From assembly GCA_002390745.1 (NCBI GenBank), contig DGQK01000011.1:1-14878 (forward strand): DNA of 14,878 bases, in the 5' to 3' direction. This document shows positions 1-6,035 of this stretch, piece by piece; position 1 is the first letter of the stretch, and every line of letters starts with the position of its first letter. Position numbers and translations under genes: made by a program. The stretch is from Bacteroidetes bacterium UBA4416 (GTDB lineage: Bacteria; Bacteroidota; Bacteroidia; B-17B0; Aurantibacillaceae). A model generated the notes under the pieces. That model was not told where the DNA came from. It did no database searches and saw nothing but the letters and a program-made list of their open reading frames with translations.

Positions 1-59
1 CTGTATGCGTTTTTTCAGATTTTTATAGAGGGCAAAAAAATCTGAAAAAACGCATACAG
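1..59. repeat. Perfect 24-bp inverted repeat at the window edge
   Basis: Bases 1-24 are the exact reverse complement of bases 36-59, with an 11-base loop at 25-35. The stem is not a normal terminator, because it lies inside the reading frame of the membrane protein gene and begins at the first base of the window. A perfect inverted copy at the very end of a sequence is typical of a fold-back (hairpin) read or chimeric assembly end. A genuine short inverted repeat is the alternative. Confidence 0.9.
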
Positions 60-671
60 GAAAAGTCCCAGCAATGCCAGGGCCAGCGGTTCCTTCAGCA
101 CACCGGAACTCCAGAATAGCACGGAGGGCGCCAGGAAGATCAGGATAGCCAGAAGCTTTTCCTTAGCCGGAAAATAGAGTTTGAATGCTTTGTAGAAGGC
201 AAACTGCCCGGCAAAGGAAACCACCAGCATGGCCAGCGCATGTACAGCATAGGCGCCTCCCGAGAAAAGCCTCACAAAGGCATGAAAACGGGTGGAAGTG
301 CGGTTATCATTCAGAAAAAACTCGCTCATCGAATCGGAATTCCCCCAATCAAAGATGCGGCTGAAATAAGGCTTATATAAAGGATCGGAAACCAGGTCGC
401 TGTGCCAGCCCAGCACCATTTTCAGATAATCGGCTTTATGCCCGTGAAAGGCTTCATAAATAACCTCCGCCCCTGCCAGGGTATCTCCACTGTCGCCCCG
501 GATCCCGTTCGGGCTGTGAATAAAGTAAAACCAGTAATAAGCAAAGCAGGCCAGGGCCTTCACTACCACCACAACCAACAGGAACGACCGGGAAAGAACA
601 GCATCCTTAAAAAAAGGAAGCTTCCACACCAGCAGAACAAAGACCAGGAAATATAAGCTTGCCAGGATCAA
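15..671 (-). CDS. Polytopic membrane protein, unknown function, C-terminus probably artificially truncated
   Basis: The 218 visible residues form several hydrophobic segments, at about 1-17, 28-51, 137-163, 170-187 and 190-212. A long polar loop at about 52-130 contains a GDSGDTLAGA stretch. The membrane pattern plus an acidic loop after the second helix loosely recalls EpsG-like or glycosyltransferase-type polytopic proteins, but I do not recognise the family. The start is TTG at 671-669, overlapping the TGA stop of the upstream acetyltransferase gene by four bases (TTGA), which suggests translational coupling. The last residues (SIKI, then stop) are read from the left arm of the inverted repeat at 1-59, so the stop is probably not genuine and the true protein is probably longer. 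Confidence 0.6.
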   Translation of the reverse strand: MILASLYFLVFVLLVWKLPFFKDAVLSRSFLLVVVVVKALACFAYYWFYFIHSPNGIRGDSGDTLAGAEVIYEAFHGHKADYLKMVLGWHSDLVSDPLYKPYFSRIFDWGNSDSMSEFFLNDNRTSTRFHAFVRLFSGGAYAVHALAMLVVSFAGQFAFYKAFKLYFPAKEKLLAILIFLAPSVLFWSSGVLKEPLALALLGLFLYAFFQIFLPSIKI

Positions 672-1087
672 TACGATTCGAAGAATTTAATAGACATATA
701 ACGCTCCGGCTCTTTGAGTGGCCTGAAGCCGAATTGTTCGTAAAGCCCGTGCGCATCGAGCGTGGCCAGCATAAACCTGCGCAATCCCTGCAAGGGCCCA
801 TGGTCCATAATATACCGCATCAGCTGCTTGGAAATCCCTTTGCCGCGATAAGCAGGGTCTACAAATACATCGGCCAGGTAAGCAAAGGTGGCATGATCGG
901 TAATGACGCGCGCAAAGCCTATCTGTCGCTTATTGTCGTAAACCCCAAAGCAGGTGCTGCCTTCGATGGAACGGAGCACGACCTCCATCGGGATGTTTTT
1001 CGCCCAATAGCTTTCGCCGGACAGGTAAGCATGAATGTAATTCACGTCCAGCTGTGTCTTGTCGGTAGTAATCGTAATGTGCTGCAT
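668..1087 (-). CDS. GNAT family N-acetyltransferase
   Basis: This 139-residue protein has the single-domain GNAT layout. GNAT enzymes transfer the acetyl group of acetyl-CoA to an amine. The central strand LADVFVDPAY (71-80) leads into the acetyl-CoA pyrophosphate loop YRGKGISKQL (80-89), with R81, G82 and G84 in the expected places. The C-terminal motif LYEQFGF (115-121) matches the usual LYexxGF element that closes the fold. It is cytoplasmic, with no signal peptide. The substrate cannot be told from sequence. It follows the TolB-like gene after a 63-base gap and overlaps the next gene by four bases, so it is probably in the same transcript. Confidence 0.88.
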   Translation of the reverse strand: MQHITITTDKTQLDVNYIHAYLSGESYWAKNIPMEVVLRSIEGSTCFGVYDNKRQIGFARVITDHATFAYLADVFVDPAYRGKGISKQLMRYIMDHGPLQGLRRFMLATLDAHGLYEQFGFRPLKEPERYMSIKFFESY

Positions 1088-1114
1088 GGTAATTTCGTTT
1101 AAGATTCTATGGTG

Positions 1115-1130
1115 TCACGATGCATCGTGA
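1115..1130. repeat. Perfect 16-bp palindrome between the TolB-like and GNAT genes
   Basis: TCACGATGCATCGTGA equals its own reverse complement with no spacer. It lies in the only real gap of the minus-strand operon, 28 bases before the GNAT start codon. No T tract follows on the minus strand, so it is not an obvious intrinsic terminator. It could be an operator, an mRNA-processing hairpin or a remnant of a dispersed palindromic repeat. Confidence 0.7.
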
Positions 1131-1150
1131 GGGTCGAAGGGTGAAAAAAA

Positions 1151-2053
1151 CTATAAATTATTCACTATCACTAAGCGCTTACTCTTCGCATCAAAGGCAA
1201 AACGGGTGATCTTCTTAATACCGGCTCCCGCAAAGGAGAACAGGGTTTCCCATGTCCCGGTCTTCTCGTTGAACCGCAGCAAATCAGCATTCTCCGCTTT
1301 CACCAGGCCCAGCTCCGGATGCCAGATAAAATCCTCGTTCGGTGAGGGATAGCTGGCATATACCCTGCTCTCTTTCGTGGCCGGGTTATAGATCCTGAAT
1401 TCCAGGGAATGGTCCGTTTTAATGGCATACATGAACCGGGAGCTGATACCTGTTTTCCGGAAAGCCCTGGAAGGCTGATCGCAGATCCAGACATCCTTGC
1501 CTGTTTTAAGGTTGAGCGCATGCAGGGAGTGCGGCTCCGTAAGCTTGTAGTACAGGAGCGTATCTGCATTCAGCCAGCTGTGGTAGCCCACCGAATCGGT
1601 GGCATCGCCGGCAAACTTCATGAAAGAACCGTCGAAAGCCATCTTCCATACGCGCTGGGTGGAATCGGCCTCTACCACAACCACAGAAAAGCCCGACTCA
1701 TCGGGCAGGATCGTGGGCGAATACTCGCTGACCCTTGACTTCGTGAGGTTGGTTTGAAGCTTTGATTTGATGTCGTAACGGTAAATGTCGGCCTGCCCGT
1801 CGTCGCGGATGCTTACATACAGGATGGATTTGCCGTCGGCGGTAAAAGCCGGCTGGTTGTCGTAACCCGCCCGGTTGGTGATGTTCCGGGGATTCACTGC
1901 CTGGTAGACATTCTGCTTTTTCTCGAGGTCAAACAGCCAGAGATCGGTTTCCGGCATCTGGGCCAGAGCCGCTAATCCCTGCCCAAGGAACAGAAAAGCC
2001 AGTATGGCCCGGGAAGGCCGTTTGGCGACGAGCTCAGATAGCAACCGGTTCAT
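1151..2053 (-). CDS. Secreted TolB-like (PD40/WD40-like) beta-propeller protein
   Basis: The 300-residue protein begins with a signal peptide: a basic n-region to about residue 15, a hydrophobic core at about 16-30, and a likely cleavage after ALA near residue 31. It should therefore leave the cytoplasm. The mature part is repetitive. A PD40-type unit at about 65-90 (DNQPAFTADGKSILYVS, then DIYRYD) matches the TolB/DPP-IV propeller pattern of polar turn, PxF, DGKxI strand and short blade. Further blades follow at about 105-135 and 150-215. No catalytic residues are seen, so binding or scaffolding is more likely than enzymatic activity. The ATG start lies 20 bases inside the end of the PAP2 gene, indicating coupled translation. 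The overlap and gene order point to an envelope role, but the partner is unknown. Confidence 0.75.
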   Translation of the reverse strand: MNRLLSELVAKRPSRAILAFLFLGQGLAALAQMPETDLWLFDLEKKQNVYQAVNPRNITNRAGYDNQPAFTADGKSILYVSIRDDGQADIYRYDIKSKLQTNLTKSRVSEYSPTILPDESGFSVVVVEADSTQRVWKMAFDGSFMKFAGDATDSVGYHSWLNADTLLYYKLTEPHSLHALNLKTGKDVWICDQPSRAFRKTGISSRFMYAIKTDHSLEFRIYNPATKESRVYASYPSPNEDFIWHPELGLVKAENADLLRFNEKTGTWETLFSFAGAGIKKITRFAFDAKSKRLVIVNNL

Positions 2054-2618
2054 TGAAGTATTTTTTAAAGGTGAATTGGATCAGGCGGTACACGATATAG
2101 CCCCAGAAAAGCCCTACCAGGAAGCCTATAAAGATATCGGAAGGATAATGAACGCCGAGGTAGATCCGCGAATAGGCTGTAATAGCCGCCCAGAGGAAAA
2201 ACAGGCTTCTGAACCAAAGGCTCTGCCTGGAAAACAGCAGGAACAGCAACATGGCGATCCCGAAGCAATTGGCCGAATGCCCCGAAAAAAAGCCGTACTG
2301 CCCGCCTTTGTAGTCGTGCAGGATGTGTATCCTGTCCATGATCTCGAGGTTATGGCTAGGCCTGTAGCGCTTCACCCCGTGCTTTACCTGGTTGGATGAC
2401 TGGTCGGTAAATCCTACCAGAAGCCCCATAAAAGCCGCCAGCAGCAGGGTTTTCTTCCACCCGCATTTGCGGAAGACAAGGTAAAGCCACCAGGCAAAGA
2501 GTGGAAAGAAAACCCACACCCTCGATATATTGTACATCAGTTCGTCTGTAAGCGTGGAATGTAAGCCATTCAGGTACAAAAACAACTCCCCGTCGAGGAG
2601 CTTAAGAGAATCAAACAT
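2034..2618 (-). CDS. PAP2-family membrane phosphatase
   Basis: This 194-residue polytopic protein carries all three PAP2 (phosphatidic acid phosphatase type 2) motifs. The first is K79-x6-R86-P87, the second is SGH at 112-114, and the third is SR(150-151)-x5-H157-x3-D161. H114 and H157 are the expected catalytic pair, with D161 supporting. The enzymes remove phosphate from lipid phosphates or pyrophosphates. In bacteria, typical substrates are undecaprenyl pyrophosphate, phosphatidylglycerol phosphate and lipid A. The short form with about five membrane helices fits the undecaprenyl-pyrophosphatase or lipid A phosphatase type, but the substrate cannot be assigned. It is the first gene of the leftward operon and is divergent from purH. 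Confidence 0.92.
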   Translation of the reverse strand: MFDSLKLLDGELFLYLNGLHSTLTDELMYNISRVWVFFPLFAWWLYLVFRKCGWKKTLLLAAFMGLLVGFTDQSSNQVKHGVKRYRPSHNLEIMDRIHILHDYKGGQYGFFSGHSANCFGIAMLLFLLFSRQSLWFRSLFFLWAAITAYSRIYLGVHYPSDIFIGFLVGLFWGYIVYRLIQFTFKKYFNEPVAI

Positions 2619-2622
2619 AGCT

Positions 2623-2654
2623 TAAAAATAGAAAAAAGAAACGGGTTCCGCAAA
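2623..2654 (-). promoter_or_regulatory. Candidate Bacteroidota promoter for the PAP2 operon
   Basis: On the minus strand TTTG (2654-2651) is followed after 20 bases by TATTTTTA (2630-2623). This fits the Bacteroidota TTTG-N(about 20)-TAnnTTTG layout with one mismatch, in the last base. The -7-like box ends only five bases before the ATG, so transcription would start at or next to the start codon and the mRNA would have almost no leader. The region is A/T rich, so a chance match is possible. Confidence 0.4.
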
Positions 2655-2659
2655 GCCGG

Positions 2660-2714
2660 AAAAAAATGCCTGCCCGGAAGGCCGGAAACCGGGCGGAGGC
2701 CGGCAGGCTTTTTT
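2660..2714. terminator. Strong hairpin with T tracts on both strands in the divergent spacer
   Basis: The arm GCCTGCC (2668-2674) pairs with GGCAGGC (2702-2708). The stem extends inward through GG/CC with one bulged C, and a nested CCGG-AAA-CCGG hairpin sits inside (2682-2692). The plus strand continues with T6 (2709-2714). The minus strand reads A then T7 after the stem (from 2667 through 2666-2660). It therefore has the form of an intrinsic terminator in both directions. Its place, upstream of both divergent genes, is unusual because terminators normally follow genes. Confidence 0.6.
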
Positions 2715-2755
2715 AACCACTTTTCAACAAATTTTATATATCCGAAGCTAAGCGC

Positions 2756-2763
2756 TATCTTTG
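2756..2763 (+). promoter_or_regulatory. Bacteroidota -7 box upstream of purH
   Basis: TATCTTTG matches the TAnnTTTG consensus recognised by the primary sigma factor of this phylum. A weak -33-like TTTT lies 20 bases upstream (2732-2735). The ATG of purH is at 2780, so the leader would be only about ten bases. It lies downstream of the hairpin at 2660-2714, so that hairpin is not in the purH leader made from this promoter. Confidence 0.7.
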
Positions 2764-2779
2764 CCTATTACTTGATTTT

Positions 2780-4309
2780 ATGAGCCATTTAAAGAAAATA
2801 AACAGCGCGCTGATCTCTGTTTTTTACAAAGACAATTTAGAGCCTGTCATCAAAAAACTGAACGACCTCGGTGTTACCATTTACAGCACCGGCGGCACAC
2901 AAACATTTATCGAAAATCTCGGAGCGCCTGTGAGGGCCGTAGAAAGCCTGACTGCCTTTCCTGAGATTTTAGGCGGCCGCGTCAAAACATTGCATCCGAA
3001 AATTTTCGGCGGCATCCTCGGGCGCCGCGAGCTCGACAGCGATGTAGCACAGATGGAGCAGCATGAGATCCCGACCATCGACCTGGTGATCGTCGACCTT
3101 TATCCTTTTGAGGAAACCCTTGCCAGCGGCGCATCGGAGGAAGACATCATCGAGAAGATTGACATCGGCGGCATTTCCCTGATCAGGGCTGCTGCCAAAA
3201 ATTTCAATGATGTGGTGATCGTTTCATCAAGAAACGATTATGCTTCCTTACTGAATTTACTGAACGAAAAAAACGGCTTCTCCGATTTATCCGACCGCAA
3301 GACCTTTGCTGCTAAAGCCTTTGCCATGAGCAGCCATTACGACTCCGCCATCTTCAACTACTTCAATGCCACAGAAGATCTGCCGGTATTAAAACACAGC
3401 CTCCACAATGGCGTCACGTTACGTTACGGCGAAAACCCTCATCAGAAAGGCGTTTTCTACGGCAACATGGAGGCGATGTTCACCAAACTCAACGGAAAAG
3501 AATTATCATATAACAATTTGCTCGATGTAGATGCTGCTGTGAATTTAATGGCTGACTTTACAGAGGAGCCTACCTTTGCGATCTTAAAGCATAACAATGC
3601 CTGCGGCGTCGCGTCGCGCCCGACGGTAACGGAAGCTTATCTTGCTGCCCTGGCCGGTGACCCTACATCGGCATTCGGCGGGATCCTGATCAGCAACAGG
3701 GAAATCGATTTTGAAGCAGCCGAGGAAATCCACAAGCTGTTTTGCGAAGTGGTGATTGCTCCCTCTTATTCCGACACGGCCTTAGCGCTTTTAAAAAGCA
3801 AAAACAACCGCATTATTTTAGTTCAGAAACCGGTAGCGCTACCTGAAAAGCAGATCCGCACCCTGCTGAACGGAATTATCGAGCAGGACAAGGACAGCGT
3901 CACTGAAACCGAAGGCAGCCTGCAAACCGTTACTAACGTTTCGCCTACTGCCGACCAATTGAAAGATCTATTATTTGCCAACAAGCTGGCGAAGCATACC
4001 AAATCCAACACCATCGTCATTGCAAAGAACAACCAGCTCATTGCAAGCGGCACGGGCCAGACATCGCGCGTGGATGCCTTACGGCAGGCTATCGCCAAAG
4101 CGCAATCTTTCGGCTTCGACCTGAAAGGATGTGTGATGGCGAGCGATGCGTTCTTCCCTTTTGCAGATTGCGTGGAGATCGCCCACAAAGTAGGCATCGA
4201 TACGGTGATCCAACCCGGAGGCTCTATCAAAGACAAAGACAGCATCGAATACTGCAACGCCAAAGGCATGAGCATGGTATTTACCGGCACAAGGCACTTT
4301 AAACATTAA
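2780..4309 (+). CDS. purH: Bifunctional AICAR formyltransferase / IMP cyclohydrolase
   Basis: PurH carries out the last two steps of de novo purine synthesis: AICAR plus 10-formyl-THF to FAICAR, then ring closure to IMP. The 509 residues match the usual bacterial length. The N-terminal MGS-like cyclohydrolase domain (about 1-145) shows STGGT (36-40) and GGRVKTLHP (65-73). The C-terminal formyltransferase domain (about 150-509) shows RYGENPHQ (215-222), KHNNACG (270-276, with K270 and H271 as the expected catalytic pair) and an AFGGIL motif. The C-terminus FTGTRHFKH is typical. The ATG start sits about 17 bases after a TATCTTTG promoter box. The enzyme is cytosolic. PurH next to mreB is, as far as I know, a common order in Bacteroidota and need not imply shared function. 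Confidence 0.97.
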   Translation: MSHLKKINSALISVFYKDNLEPVIKKLNDLGVTIYSTGGTQTFIENLGAPVRAVESLTAFPEILGGRVKTLHPKIFGGILGRRELDSDVAQMEQHEIPTIDLVIVDLYPFEETLASGASEEDIIEKIDIGGISLIRAAAKNFNDVVIVSSRNDYASLLNLLNEKNGFSDLSDRKTFAAKAFAMSSHYDSAIFNYFNATEDLPVLKHSLHNGVTLRYGENPHQKGVFYGNMEAMFTKLNGKELSYNNLLDVDAAVNLMADFTEEPTFAILKHNNACGVASRPTVTEAYLAALAGDPTSAFGGILISNREIDFEAAEEIHKLFCEVVIAPSYSDTALALLKSKNNRIILVQKPVALPEKQIRTLLNGIIEQDKDSVTETEGSLQTVTNVSPTADQLKDLLFANKLAKHTKSNTIVIAKNNQLIASGTGQTSRVDALRQAIAKAQSFGFDLKGCVMASDAFFPFADCVEIAHKVGIDTVIQPGGSIKDKDSIEYCNAKGMSMVFTGTRHFKH

Positions 4310-4327
4310 TTCAGTTGAAGAATAAGA

Positions 4328-4350
4328 GAGTTGTAGAATTGGGGAATAAG
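4328..4350 (+). repeat. Left A/T-rich flank of the four-helix-bundle gene
   Basis: The stretch GAGTTGTAGAATTGGGGAAT and the following three bases lie between purH and the four-helix-bundle start. Its reverse complement resembles the segment 4771-4793 at the other end of that gene (11 of the first 15 bases by eye). A slightly longer segment, 4325-4342, matches the reverse complement of 6001-6018 at 16 of 18 positions. Low complexity inflates such matches. Confidence 0.4.
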
Positions 4351-4393
4351 CTTCTGGTTAAAAAAATTAATTTATAACAGCTAATTATTTTTT

Positions 4394-4774
4394 ATGGAAA
4401 ACTTCGCAGAGGTCTTTAAAAACAGAACAAAAAAATTTGCGGCTGATATTATTAAATACACCCAGGGATTTCATAAAAACGAAGAATCTTATATTATTAA
4501 AAAACAATTGATACGCTCAGCTACTTCGGTAGCATCTAATTACAGAGCTGTATGCAGGGCAAGATCAGATGCAGAATTTTTCTCTAAATTATGTATTGTT
4601 GTAGAAGAAGCTGATGAAACGTTATTCTGGCTGGAATTGATCACCGAAGCAGAAATATATGATGACTCACTGACGAAACCACACATAAAGGAAGCAGAAG
4701 AAATCGTAAAGATTGTTTCCAGATCACGAAAAACATTAAAGGACAAAACTAAAACCAAAAATTCATTAAACTAA
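4394..4774 (+). CDS. Four-helix-bundle protein (S23 / 23S rRNA intervening-sequence protein family)
   Basis: The 126-residue, almost entirely helical protein has the S23 family pattern. An N-terminal helix ends in IIKYTQGF. IIKKQLIRSATSVASNYR (about 34-51) follows, then ARSDAEFFSKLCIVVEEADETLFWLEL (about 56-82), and a charged C-terminal helix. Family members form pentameric four-helix bundles. They are found inside 23S rRNA intervening sequences and, more often, scattered through Bacteroidota genomes. The related Avd protein is a partner of retroelement reverse transcriptases, but the general function is unknown. The gene is strikingly A/T rich (16 G/C of 60 at 4441-4500, against 30 of 60 inside mreB at 5101-5160), which suggests separate ancestry. 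It sits between purH and mreB with no rRNA or reverse transcriptase nearby. Confidence 0.88.
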   Translation: MENFAEVFKNRTKKFAADIIKYTQGFHKNEESYIIKKQLIRSATSVASNYRAVCRARSDAEFFSKLCIVVEEADETLFWLELITEAEIYDDSLTKPHIKEAEEIVKIVSRSRKTLKDKTKTKNSLN

Positions 4775-4793
4775 TTCTCCAGATCATCACTCA
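4771..4793 (-). repeat. Right A/T-rich flank of the four-helix-bundle gene
   Basis: This segment overlaps the stop codon of the four-helix-bundle gene and is an imperfect inverted counterpart of 4328-4350 (CTAATTCTCC against CTTATTCCCC, then a diverged tail). Together the two could mark the ends of an acquired unit, but identity is modest and the sequence is A/T rich. Confidence 0.3.
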
Positions 4794-4853
4794 ATAAATC
4801 TTACTTAATACCAACTTATTTAAATATCCAATTCAACAATTCTTAACTAACAT

Positions 4854-5876
4854 ATGGCTCTATTCGATTTTTTAACACAGGACATTGCGATCGACTTAGG
4901 TACGGCAAATACCATCATTATTCACGACGAGAAAGTGGTTGTTGACCAGCCCAGTATTGTTGCCGTTGACAGGACCTCCGGAAAAGTCATCGCCGTTGGC
5001 AAGCAGGCCCAGATGATGCATGGTAAAACGCACGAGAACATCAAGACCATCCGTCCGCTGAGAGACGGCGTGATTGCGGATTTCCAGGCTGCGGAAGAGA
5101 TGATCAAGGGAATGATCAAGATGATCAACCCGGGCAACCGCCTGTTTAAGCCATCTCTGCGCATGGTGGTGTGTATCCCGAGCGGCATTACCGAAGTAGA
5201 GAAACGGGCCGTACGCGATAGCTGCGAGCATGCCGGTGCCAAAGAAGTGTACATGATCCATGAGCCGATGGCCGCTGCTATCGGGATGGGGATCGACGTG
5301 GAAGAGCCTATGGGCAATATGATCATCGACATCGGCGGTGGTACCTCCGAGATTGCGGTAATGGCGCTCGGCGGGATCGTTTGCGACAAATCAACACGTA
5401 TTGCAGGCGACGACTTCAATGCCAACATCGAAGAATACATGCGCCGCCAGCATAATATCCTCATCGGCGAGCGAAGCGCCGAGCAGGTAAAAATTGAAGT
5501 AGGCGCTGCCATGACGGAGATCGAAAATCCTCCGGCCGACTACGCCGTACAGGGAAGGGATTTAATGAGCGGGATCCCGAAAGAGGTCTTTGTAAGCTAT
5601 GTGGAAATTGCACACTGCCTCGACAAATCGATTTCCAAAATCGAAGAGGCGATCCTGAACGCCCTGGAAATGACACCGCCGGAGCTGGCGGCCGATATTT
5701 ACAGAACCGGCATCTACATGGCTGGTGGCGGCTCCCTGCTGCGCGGCCTCGACAAACGGATCTCCCTGAAAACAAAACTTCCGGTGCATGTGTGCGAGGA
5801 TCCGCTGAGGGCTGTAGCACGCGGTACAGGCATCGCGCTTAAAAACGTTCAAAAATTCCCGTTCCTTATCAAATAG
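4854..5876 (+). CDS. mreB: Rod shape-determining protein MreB (bacterial actin)
   Basis: MreB forms ATP-dependent, membrane-bound antiparallel filaments that steer the elongasome along the side wall. The 340 residues match the family length. The actin-fold signatures are in order: phosphate-1 DLGTANT (14-20), HEPMAAA (136-142) with E137 in the catalytic position, phosphate-2 DIGGGTSE (159-166), and adenosine motif AGGGSLLRGL (290-299). The hydrophobic MALFDFL at the N-terminus fits a short membrane-contact segment. The ATG start is the only sensible one. It opens the elongation cluster, followed after a 159-base spacer by mreC. I see no clear TAnnTTTG box in the 79 bases before it. Confidence 0.97.
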   Translation: MALFDFLTQDIAIDLGTANTIIIHDEKVVVDQPSIVAVDRTSGKVIAVGKQAQMMHGKTHENIKTIRPLRDGVIADFQAAEEMIKGMIKMINPGNRLFKPSLRMVVCIPSGITEVEKRAVRDSCEHAGAKEVYMIHEPMAAAIGMGIDVEEPMGNMIIDIGGGTSEIAVMALGGIVCDKSTRIAGDDFNANIEEYMRRQHNILIGERSAEQVKIEVGAAMTEIENPPADYAVQGRDLMSGIPKEVFVSYVEIAHCLDKSISKIEEAILNALEMTPPELAADIYRTGIYMAGGGSLLRGLDKRISLKTKLPVHVCEDPLRAVARGTGIALKNVQKFPFLIK

Positions 5877-5888
5877 TTGGAAAATGAT

Positions 5889-5906
5889 AGAATGAACATT
5901 CATTCT
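5889..5906. repeat. Small inverted repeat just after mreB
   Basis: AGAATGAA and TTCATTCT form 8-bp perfect arms separated by CA, starting 13 bases after the mreB stop. No T tract follows, so it is at best a weak pause or mRNA-stabilising hairpin. It is one of several repeats in the mreB-mreC spacer. Confidence 0.35.
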
Positions 5907-5976
5907 GAAATTATTCTCCGATACAGTAGTTTCTGAATTTACGCGCCGGATAATTTTAATTAAATAAAGAAATCAT

Positions 5977-6024
5977 GAGTCAGGATAGGTTTCTGACTCT
6001 CCAATTCTAAAATTCTCTGACTCT
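5977..6024. repeat. Hairpin and repeat cluster in the mreC leader
   Basis: GAGTCAG (5977-5983) pairs with CTGACTC (5993-5999) around a nine-base loop. CTGACTCT occurs twice, at 5993-6000 and 6017-6024. The segment between, 6001-6018, is 16/18 identical to the reverse complement of 4325-4342 upstream of the four-helix-bundle gene. The cluster ends 11 bases before the mreC ATG, so it could affect mreC translation, or it may be a scar of an old insertion. Confidence 0.45.
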
Positions 6025-6035
6025 TTAACTGATCC

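Noticed and set aside
659..1102. 147-codon plus-strand open frame over the GNAT gene
   Set aside because: The minus-strand frame has the acetyl-CoA loop and closing LYExxGF motif, and the plus-strand frame has no recognisable feature.
3823..4290. 155-codon open frame on the minus strand
   Set aside because: It is antisense inside the unmistakable formyltransferase domain of purH and its translation shows no domain pattern.
5951..5958. TAATTTTA as a promoter box for mreC
   Set aside because: One mismatch to TAnnTTTG in a very A/T-rich spacer, without a -33 element, is too weak to list.
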